This document shows positions 13,801-25,800 of a stretch of 64,000 nt of DNA, in pieces (position 1 is the first letter of the stretch; every line of letters starts with the position of its first letter). The DNA is taken from contig CM049307.1 of NCBI GenBank assembly GCA_026874595.1, positions 63,980,870 to 64,044,869 on the forward strand, written 5' to 3'. The notes beneath the pieces were generated by a model, which was not told the DNA's origin, ran no database searches, and was given only the letters and a program-made list of their open reading frames with translations. The DNA is from Sipunculus nudus. Its lineage: Eukaryota > Annelida > Sipuncula > Golfingiida > Sipunculidae. The position numbers and the translations under genes are program-made.

Positions 13801-16800
13801 AGCATATCCACTTTTTCCATTAAAATAGTTTTTATCTGATTAATTTTTTTTATTTACAAGTTTTATAAATTTGTATTAAAAAAACACTGAAAATATAAGT
13901 TAAAATATTAGAATTCTTAGTTGCAATCATTATACATCCAGAGTGTAGCTCGTATTGGGTCATATTATGCATACACATATATTTTTATTATTTTTAAATC
14001 ACAAATTTTTAAACTGAATTTAAAAGAAAATAATGCCACAACATGGCATCTGCAAGATTTTTCCTTGAATCACTATTAAAAAGTTTTGCACATTGTTTTT
14101 TTTAGTACATGCTTAATCTTATTCACCAAAATCAAATAAGATTCTGTAAATTTGGTAAAATAAAAACATCTTTTCAAATAAAGTATACACACTGTTGGTT
14201 GAATGAGGGACAAACAATATCATTATGCTAATTACAATCTAAGCTATAATTTATTCCTGGAATTAATAGTCAATTTCACACCTTGTGAAGTTTTTACTCT
14301 TCTCAAGGAAGGAATTACTTATCTGATGAACATCCACACTTTCATAGCAATACACCACTTTGTGGACACAATTAAATGTGCACTTTAATCATTGTAACCC
14401 TGGTGGTAAATACAAAATCTAAAATGTAGCATAGCCAAGAAAAAAATGAAATACAGAAAATTATAACATTCATCTAGTTAATGCATCATCTAGGGGGGGA
14501 GGGTGTGCAGGGCAGAGAAGAAGCCTGCTAGTAGTGGCCCAGCTGAGCCAAGACAAGCTGCCTGGGGTGGGTTACATAATGCAAGTGAAGGCTTTAGGAC
14601 TAGGTGGGCTAGATGTAAACAACACTTGACATGGTGTATGAAAACTTGAATAAAAGCTATTCTTTTCAATCAATTCCTTTGAAATTTCAGATTTTAAAAG
14701 ATTAAATCCTTATGTATATATGCTGTGAAAATTAAATTAACAGTGCTTACAGAAAAAAAACATGCCATTGCCAAAGTTGGACAAAATTTAGGGTATTGAT
14801 TTTTTATTTAAGCTAATAACTTGAAAAATTTGCAAAATTCAGATCTAATTTTGGGTAAACAATCGAATCTTGATTAAATAAAGTTATATTCCTGACAAAA
14901 AGTCTCCAGCTTCAGCAATTCTCATCTAAGGTGAGTAAATATATTTCTTGATTTTTAAAAAAGTGCATTATGTTTGGGCCCATAACTTAAAAAAAATACA
15001 CAATACTGACATTTCTGGCATGTGCATAGCGAATGTATAGAAAAATATGCATATTATATATGATCACAGTCAGATCAGTGGTTTTGATATGAGGCAGTCT
15101 TAAAGTGTAACAATGGGTTTTTAATAGAAAAATGAAGTTTTTCATTGATATCTCGAAGGAATTAAGTCCTAGTGACCAAATTCTTGGCATGGTAGGGGAA
15201 TTTGGAGAAATCCAACTGTATGCCAAATTTAGGAAACTTAGAGCTGAAGCTCGGGAGCTGAGCTCCAGCAAACTGCATAACACTAGCAATATGTGACATG
15301 GTGCTTGAAAACTTGAATAAAATCTACAGTTTTTGATCAACTGGTTTCAAATTTTTGGTGTTAACAGTTGAAATGCTAACAAAAACATGCTGAGAAAATT
15401 AAATCCACAGCGGTTACAGCAAAAAAACGTGCCATGGTCAAAGTTGGGCAAAATTTAAGGTACCAATTTTTTATTTTTGCTTATATTTTAAAAAATTTAA
15501 AAGATTTTGATCTTATTTTGGGTATACAATTAAATTTTGATTAATAAAAGTAATATTACTGGAAAAAAAGTGCTTAGCTTTAACAAGTTTTGTGTTAAGT
15601 GATAAAATTTCTTTCCTGATTATTTACAAAATGCATTATGTTTGGGCCCATAACTTTTTTAAATTATATAATACAGACCTAATTTCTGGCATGTACATAG
15701 GAATTATATAGAGGATTATTTATAGGAAATATGAGTAAAAACAGATGAGTGGTTTTGATATTAGGCAGTCCTGAAGTGTGAAAATAGGTTTTTAATAAAA
15801 AATTGAGGTTTTTCCTTAATTTTTCAAAGGAATGAAGTCGCAAAGACCCAGTTTTCGGCTTGGTAGGAGATCTTGGGGATATCTAACATTATGCTGAATT
15901 TTGGATTCCTAGGTCTAACGGTTTCAAAACGGGCCACATCTACGGATGGACGGACGGACGGACAGACGGACGACGGACAATGGACCACGACTATAGCTCA
16001 GATGACTTATAGTCAGCTGAGCTAAAAAAACTAATACGTGTTAAAATTAATCCAAGGATCAAAACACCCAAAATATTATACCAGGAGCAAACTGGAGTTG
16101 GGAATGTTATGAACTGAAATAAAGGACCAGCAATATAAATTTTGATTATTTAGCCAGTATCATGTAACAACTGATACAACCATGAGTTATAAGTCAAACA
16201 AATTAAAATCTTTAATGAGCACTTTTCTGAGTAATATTTTAAATTTTTGACATATTTATTTATTATTTTATTTTTGTAATAAATATTAACCAACAAGTTA
16301 AACACCTTGAGAAGACCTGGATATTTAGATTAATTTAATATAATCAACTGCATCCTTGTCTATCGTTATCCTGCTTCATATAATCCCTAATAGTAAACAA
16401 CAATTTATTTTAATTATTTATTTTTCATTTTTATGGTTGAAATGAAAAACACCCAATGGTGACTGCATGGTGTCATTTGAAATACAATTTTGGCCGTCCA
16501 TGGAAGATCCATAAATGATCAGTAATTGCAAGGTAATCCCCTGTAACTCATTAACTATAAATTCCTTTTCCATTTATTTTTTAAGTTCTTATCATAAACC
16601 AAGAATTAAAAAAAAAGTTTATTGTTATGTTTATGGCCTAAACAAATACTAGAGGAGGGGGTTGGACAGTTAGATCGAGCTGAAGCCACCCAAGAGCTGG
16701 CTGGCTGCAGAGTGCCTTGCTTCAAGCATGCATAATTGGCCTGAAAGGTCAATGTGGGGACATAAAAGAGGGGCTTCAGTACAGCCTAGGTGTGATATGG

Positions 16801-19800
16801 TCTCATAAAAACTTTCATAAAAGCTAGTTTTGACCAATTCCTTTTATAACTTCAGAATTTAGAAGCTAAAATCCTTACATGTGCAAGATAGGAAAATTAA
16901 ATCAACAGTGCTTACAGGGAAAAAAAATGCTATGGCCAAAGTTGGGCAAAATTTAAGGTACTGCTTTTATATTTATGCTAATAACTTATAAAATTTGAAA
17001 AATTCAGAACTAATTTTGGGAAAACAATTGAATCTTGATTAAATAATGTTATATCCCTGGCAAAATATCTCTTCCTTCAGCAATTCTCATGTTAATAGAG
17101 TTAATATTTTTCTTGATTTTTTACAAAGTGCATTATGTTTGGGCCTAGAACTTAAAACAATTACACAATACTGACATCATTTCAGGCTTATGCATAGCGA
17201 ATGTAAAGAAAAATATGTATATTATATATGATCAAAGTCAGATCATTGGTTTAGATATTAGGCAGTCTTAAAGTGTAACAATGGGTTTTTAATGGAAAAA
17301 TGAAGTTTTTTCTTAATATCTCGAAGGAATGAAGTCCTAGTGACCAAACTTTTAGTATGGTAGGGGATTTGGGGGACAGTTTAGATTCCATGCCAGATGC
17401 GCCACTCCCAAATGCGCACCTGTCAGTTACGCTACTGCCAGATGCGCAACTGCCATATGCGCCAAATTCCAGTTGCGCCTCATGCCACATGCGCAACAAA
17501 GCTATATTAAGCCATATGGAGTTATATTACGCTGTGCTTACAGTAAGTGTGTATCTGTATCAGACGGCCCCTTCATAATTTTATCGAATGCGGTATATTT
17601 TTTGCAACAAAATACGAGCTAAGAAACCCTTTCCATTTTGAGCGACAATGTGCGGTCACGACATGCACGTGCGGTCGATCACCATGACACAGTCGCGTTT
17701 TTTGTCAATAAAAATTTATGAACATTGAATGTTTTTATTTATTCGCCCCTGTTACTTAAGAAACACTAACAATGAACTATCATATAGATTAAAGGTATAT
17801 ATTTAAATAAAGGGCAAATTTATTGTGTCATATTGTCCGGCCTTCGTGCATGGGTGAAAGTAGATGTTGACGTACAAACGTAATTTGTGTAAATGACCGG
17901 TGTTGTTATCGTTACTAATGTGGTCTCATTTGATATTTGATTTTATTTATGCCATATTTGGCATTAAAAAAAATTGTCGAATATGATATAATTTACACTG
18001 GTGTATTACTGATTAACAGGAAACCACTCACCACTATGGCTTAATTGACCCGGAAAACCCCGCCAGGTTTGGTCTCCGAACAACAAACGGAAAGTGTGGC
18101 GGCGGTCCATTGTTAATGAGCACATTATAAGGATTATGTGCCGTTATATACCAGCACTCGCATGTTATACCTGCGATATAATAACATCGTCGTTCGGTTT
18201 TTATTGCTTTTGTCATAGTGTGTTTTTTTTTCATTTTCATTAATTATATCCCATGTTACGAGAAAGTAAACGTGGAAATATTTATTTTTAATCACATTAT
18301 TATTATTATCATCAGAAAGTATACAAATAATAATATTCGACGTTTCCCGAATATTGTTAGGGTTTTTGTTGCTAATAATCCATTCTACATTTCGGATACT
18401 GTTACACACTTTTGTGTAATGTTTTTATATTGTTTAAAGTAAAAATAGTATTATTTCAGAACTGCATACTGTCGCTTTCGGATACGGTCAGGATTATCGT
18501 TGCTAATATACTATTCTACATTGCAGATAATTTTTGTACTTGTGTCTGGATATATATTGTTTTAATACGGAAGATAGAATGATACCCTATGGATTCACGT
18601 GGATTTTAAATGTATGGCTATATATTAGTTTTCTGTATTGTATTATATTTTATTCTCATTAACAAAGAAGGAAGTGCTATATAGTTTTATTTTATACATG
18701 TATTATGTTCAGATGAATATCTTTGTGTACACTGTACACAAAACATAAATATCATGCAGTGCTGTCCATGCATCGTCTCACTCACAGATTAACGAATAAA
18801 GGCATCATGCAACAGCAAATACACAATATCATACAATGTTACTAGAGATTTATTATATACATACAAAACAGTATCTATAATATTCAGTTTGTACAAAAAA
18901 AACATGAACACTGTTCCATGTTGTTTAGTCTCCAAAGACGGTAAATATTATTGCAGAACTACATATATATACCATCGCTTTTCAGTACGGTCAGGATTTC
19001 CGTTTCTATTAAGCCATTCTACATTCCAGACAGACATTGATACCACACTTGTATTGTACTTATGCCTGGATTTATATTGTTTTAATACAGAAGACAGAAT
19101 TATAATACCCTGTGGATTCACATGCGGATTTGATGTTTTGCGATATATTTTTTTCTGTATTGTATTATATTTTAATCTCATTAACAAGGAAGGTAGTGCT
19201 ATATAGTTTTATTTTATACATGTATTAAGTTCAGATGAATATTTGTTTGAACACTGTACACATAAATATCATGCAGTGCTGTCCATGCATCGTCTCACCC
19301 ACAAATTAACAAATAAAGGCATCAAGCAAAAGCACATACATAATATCATACATTGTTACTAGAGATTCATTATATACATACAAAACAGTATCTATAATAT
19401 ACAATATGTTAAAAAAACATGAACACTGTTCCATGTTGTAGTCTCCAAAGACATTTGAGTTTAAAAACTAATAAGATTCCGTAATCAAAAATGATGTACG
19501 ACGTGCCTAATCTTCCTTATAGAAATGTGTTAGTGCGGATTCTCCCGCTCCTAAATACAACCAAGCGGTGACGCTAAAGGCGGTTTCACACCAAACCCAA
19601 ACGATATTTTTGGTAACCGACCGTGGAATTTTCGTATCCGAAAGTCGTATTGGACAGCCACATAAGCAATATATCGGATGCTCTACAATATAGGTTTTGT
19701 TGACCCTACAGAAATGTTGAATATTTCTGAACTTGTTAATGATTTTCTCATTGATTTGAAGTTTATCTCTGAGTTAACTGTTTTAATCCACCCTAAAATG

Positions 19801-22800
19801 TCATGAAAATAATTTACTATCTTAATTTTAAAATCTTGCCTTGCTGGTATAATGGCAGGGTTATAAAACCCAGGGAAGGGTTGGTTGATTTAAATAATTT
19901 GATTTAAATCACTGATTATCGTTTATTTATCTTATGATTAAAAAAGCTAAACTATTTAAATATTTTTTTTTCTTTTCCAGAAAAAGAAAATATGTAATTC
20001 ATGAAAAAATTTGTGTTTGAAAAAATATTCCATTCAGGTATAATTTAAAATTAATGGGACTTGTTAGTTTAGGTGCCAGGCTATGGTTATGTTCACAGGT
20101 AACATATTTACTACTGACTGGGCCCAGACTTAACATGCCTTTAAAAAAATTGCGCAACCTGTTGTTTCAACACAACAGATTCTACAGCTCCTATTGATCA
20201 GGGTGAAAAAAATAAAGTTTGAATTTGTAGTTCAGTTTGATTTATATATGATTTCATTTCTGTCTATATGATTTAGACGGTCTGCGCACATGCACCATAG
20301 AAACATCTGTTTATATGCAAAACATTGAACTAAAAAAAATAGTACATGGTATATTTTGTTGCAAAAATATACCGCATTCGATAAAATTATGAAGGGGCCG
20401 TGTGATAGAGATACACACTTACTATAAGCACAGCGTATAATATAACTCCATATGGCTTAATATAGCTTTGTTGCGCATATGGCATGAGGCGCAACTGGAA
20501 TTTGGCACATATGGCAGTTGCGCATCTGGCAGTAGCGTAACTGACAGGTGCGCATTTGGAAGTGGCGCATCTGGCATGACACCCATCTAACTGTATGCCA
20601 AATTTAAGGAACTTAGAGCTGAAGCTGGGGAGATGAGCTCTAGTAAACTGCATAACACTAGCTTGATGTAAACAATATGTGACATGGTGCTTGAAAACTT
20701 GAATAAAATCTACAGTTTTTGATCAACTGGTTTCAAATTTTTTGTTTTAACAGTTGAAATGGTAACAAAAACATGCTTTGAAAATGAAATCTACAGCAGT
20801 TACAGGAAAAAATGTGCCATAGTCAAACTTGGGCAAAATTTAAGGTACCAATTTTATATTTTTACCAATATTTAAAAAAATTTAACAGATTTTGATCTAA
20901 TTTTTGGTATACAATTAAATTTTGATTATTTAAAGTAGTATTACTGAAAAAAAGTCCCTACCTTTAACACTTTTGGTCTTAAGTGACTAAATATCTTTCC
21001 TGATTTTTTTTACAAAGTCCATTATGTTTGGCCCATAACTTTTTAAATTAAATAATACTGACTTAATTTCTGGCATGTACATAAGAACCATATAGAGGAA
21101 TATTTATGGTAAAAATGAAGAAAACCAGATGAGTGCTTTTGATATTAGGCAGTGTTGTTTGGTATTGACATCATTTATCAGCTAACAAAATATTGTTAAC
21201 TTGTGTTAAATTGTATGACATATTTCCAGCAACAAGAATAAGATGTTTAAAAATAGCATTCAAGGTAGGTTTTTTGTCGTCCAAAGCTTGATTGTTGTTA
21301 ATTTGTATATATACCATACATTTAGCATTCAAGTGCGGCTCATGAGAAAAGCACTTATGGTCAACCAAATGTTAAAATATAACAAAATTGAGGGAATAGG
21401 TAATATTCAAGTTTCAGAAGAGCCGTCGCGTCCATGCCTAGCAGCACTGTCTCGCTTTTATAAACGGGCATGCCCATCCCGACCATGCCAATCCCGACCA
21501 CACCCAAGAACCGTGCGCCCATCCCGGCCGCGCTCATTCAACTGACACCCTCTTATCAAAGCTAACGCTTCATTAAGGATCACACACACACACATATTTA
21601 TATATATTTTAATTGCTTCTGGTCACACAACACTTGTCACGCATCTTATATAACTATATTTATAAAAAATTATATATAACCATATAAATATATATAATAT
21701 ATAACTGATATTGGTGATATATAGCAGTTATGATAATTACAAAAATCAGGAGTCTTTAAGATGGGAGTATAAACCTTCCGTACTTTGTAACTCCCATTAA
21801 TTCCATCACATTTCTATCTAAATCTATCATTTGTATTATTTAATAATTTTGAAATAATTTCCTTTGTATCAATGAAAGATTGAAAGACGATGGATTACTT
21901 ATTGGGTGTGTACACAAACTGGCTAACTGGTTGACACAAGATGCTTACTGGCTGCCAAGTGTCAACTGATTGGCAGTACATGTATAGGATACCACACAAG
22001 TGAAGCCACAGTGACACTTCACTGGGACTTTGGTGCAGAAGCAATGGCAATGACACTTAGGAGGTTATTATTATTACAAGAATATGAGAGGTTGTAGTGG
22101 AGTGTAAAACAGTTTGTACATAATGCATGTTGTATCATAATAGCATTGGTGCATGACACAATTTCTTGCTTGTGTGCTTCTTCATTGTATCGCCAGACAT
22201 AGTCTGGAGATACTATGGTTTAGGCACGGTCGCGCCGCCGCCGCAGAGATTTCTTTTGGACACAATAACTCAAAAAATATTTCACGGATCTTTACCAAAC
22301 TTGGTATATGTATAGATATGGGTGAGAGGACGACGCCTATTTAAAATGAGGTCATGACCTCAACTAGGAGAGTGACCTTGACCTTGAATAGGTTCAATTT
22401 TGGGGAAAATCACACAAATTCTTAAATATCTCAAGAAAACTTGCATGGATTGATCCCAAAATCAAGTTGATCGAAGATCATGGATAGGGTTGTCATGTTC
22501 CAGGAACTGGTGGTGCCACCTATTATTCTTTACTTGTTTTCATGCCGTTTAATATCCCCAAAATTGCTACTTGACAGTACTGTGAGCATTATAAGTCAAA
22601 AACTAATGGACAGATTTCTTTCATATTATGCAAATACATAGATATGGGTTATGGGATGATGTTTATTTAAATTGGGGTCATGACCTTTCCTATGAGAGTG
22701 GCCTTTACCTTGAATATTGCCATATATGGTGAAAATCACACAAAATCATTAATTTCTCAATAAGGGATGCATGCATTGGTCCAAAAATCAACTTGACCGA

Positions 22801-25800
22801 AGATCTTGGATAGTAATGTCATGTACCGGAAACAGGTGGCGCCACCTGTTATTCTTTTACTTGTTTTCGTGCCGTTTAATACCCCATCATTGCCACTTAA
22901 CAGTACATTTATAACCTGTGAGCAATATAAGTCAAAAACTAATGGACAGATTTCTTTCATATTATGCATATACATATAGACATGGGTTATGGGATGATGT
23001 ATATATAAATTGGGGTCATGACCTTTCCTATTAGAGTGGCCTTGACCTTGAATATTGCCATATATGGTGAAAATTACACAAAATCATTAATATCTCAATA
23101 AGGGATGCATGCATTGGTCCAAAAATCAACATGTTCGAAGATCGTGGAAAGTATTGTCATGTACCGGAAACAGGTGGCGCCACCTGTTATTCTTTTACTT
23201 GTTTTCATGCCGTTTAATACCCCATCATTGCCATTTATCAGTACTGTGAGCATTATAAGTCAAAAACTAATGGACAAATTTCTTTCATATTATGCATATA
23301 CATGGATATGGGTTATAGGATAATGTTTATTTGAATAGGGGTCATGACCTTTCAAATGAGTGGCCTTGACCTTGAATATTGCCATATATGGTGAAAATCA
23401 CACAAAATCATTAATTTCTCAATAAGGGATGCATTGATTGGTCCAAAAATCAACTTGAACGAAGATCTTGGATAGTGTTGTTATGTACGGGAAACAGGTG
23501 GTGCCACCTGTTATTCTTTTACTTGTTTTCGTGCCGTTTAATACCCCATCATTGCCACTTAACAGTATTGTGAGCATTATAAGTCAAAAACTAATGGACA
23601 GATTTCTTGCATATACATAGACATTGGTTAGGGGATGATGTATATTGAAATTTGGATCATGACCTTTTCTATGAGAATGACCTTTTCTATGAGTGTGGTC
23701 TGATATTAATTTTTGCTGAAGATGGGGGGTCTATTCTTAAAGGGGGGGGGGGATTAATTGTCTGGGGATACTATGGCACCTGCGGATTTGTGAGTAATGG
23801 TACCATAGAGAGGAAAGGAGGTAATTAATGTAATTAATTTTGTGAAACAACATTTCATATTATTAGTTAGCAAATACAACACAACCATATTAGCCTATGA
23901 TGTCAAATACTACCACACTGCAAATATTGTGGTCAGACCCTTAGAATGGGTGTTCTATTATGACTTGTATCATGACTTTTAGAAGACCTGAGTGTCATGT
24001 TGTCATGGCTATGACAGCCTGTACTCCAGCTGTGAGAGCAACTATAGAATTGGGCCTACATTAGAGAAGGTGGAAAATTAATAAAGATTCTTGGAGTGAT
24101 TACTTTTTCTGTGTTATTATCTTTGTTTCTTGACCTCCATTCTCTCGCCACTATTGTATCTGCAATTTGAAACATGAGAGTAATATGTGATATATTAGTT
24201 CACTGAGAACATGCAAAGATGTGAAAACACAACGGGATTCGAACCACCGACCGCACGCCCAGAAGCCGTCTGCGTAACTAACTGTGCCATGGAGGCAAGT
24301 TGCAAGCTGGAGGAAAGCAAGGATATTTAAGTGTATTCAAACTATTGTGCATAAATAACTCTGCAAATGTCCACCAGATGTCACTGTGTTTTAGGGGTGG
24401 ATTCTCAAAGGTGAATAATGGTACATGTAATAACGTGTTTGAGTTGGGGGCTGGCTCCCCCCAAACCCCCGGTGAAATAATGAAATGGTAAATGAGGGTA
24501 TGAAGCAAAATAAATCAGCAGAGTATGTGGAAAAAGACAGTAGGAATAAATGAAATAGCCACCCCCTCTGTATTATTGTGTATGACGTCAGAATAGTTTG
24601 TGCACATGGGAACACAACATGGCGAGACATAAACAGTGATGGATCAATAGGTTAGTTGAAGTTAGAAGACAAGAAACAGCAAGTTAATGAAGTTCACATG
24701 TTAAAGACAGGGGAGCCACTATAGAACGCGGGCTTGGCTTCTAGTGAGGAAAATATAAATAAAACTGTCTCCTCTCATTCCTTTTTAAATTCCTACTTTT
24801 TCCTGTAGATGTTCCTACACTCAACTCTTCTAACATAAACAACTATTAAGCATCAGAAGTCGCCTGAATCAGGAATCGAACCTACGATTTCTAGACTAGG
24901 AGCCCTACACGCTACTAAGTGAGCCCTGAAGAGGAGATACCAGCAGGAGGAAATTTTGTTCATTTATATGTGTGATTGAAGCGCCATCTATTGCCAAAAT
25001 GGGAAACCATTTACTATTTGAATAGGAAAATTAAGCTTAAGGTGGGGGCTCCGCCCCCACATCCCGGGACCCCTCCTCCTCTAATATAATAAACTCCAGT
25101 TATGAGCAAAATTAAATACAGGAATTCTCAGGACGATAATATGTATCGGCCTTTTTCAGGAAACAATTTATTATGTGACACCCATTGTGCATAAGGTATC
25201 GGCGGTAGGTTGAAGCCCCGGTTTCTATAGTTCTGCCAAGACAGGCTTGATTACACTTAAGTTTAAGTTATTGAATATTCTTTGATGGCTTCTGGCAATA
25301 ATTAAACGGTTTCAGTCAGTTTAAACCCATCCTTGTCAGATGCAAATACAGGCTGGATTCTATAGTCGGGCTCAGCTGTTTTTATCCTTCAGCATGGCTC
25401 AGTAAGGCTGTCGCCTGGGACACTGTTACGTCAGTGCAAAGGGTCTATTACCGTGGTCTGTGGATTCCGAGTTTTACGGGTCCGCCTAAACACCCAAAAC
25501 CCCCCATTCCCCTCCCCGTGAATGGTGGTTTTGTTAGTAAACGGATGTGAGCTTTTCTGTATTAATGAGAATATTCTCTGTTAGTATTCACACGCCAGAA
25601 GCTCCACTTACAAAATTTTCCCTGAGTAGGCCTATCATCGCCCACTTCCACCTCATTCTCGGTATTTAGGTCATGCCTCGCTTTGGTAGAGCCACATTAT
25701 TCGAGGGCGAAGTAGGAAGTATCGGGGGAGAGACAGATGATTGTAATACAGAAAAGCTCACATCCGTTTACTAACAAAAGCACCATTCACGGGGAGGGGA

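Noticed and set aside
11230-16022. Helitron
   Set aside because: The end hairpin and lack of coding fit loosely, but there is no CTRR-type 3' end and a ~10-bp flank duplication argues against it.
18889-19206. 105-aa open frame in the long-TIR element as a transposase
   Set aside because: It spans the 522-bp tandem duplication, has no domain features, and is cysteine/aromatic-rich low-information sequence.
24229-24935. Two functional tRNA genes
   Set aside because: The B boxes are perfect, but no complete cloverleaf with paired acceptor stem could be formed by eye. SINE heads are the better reading.
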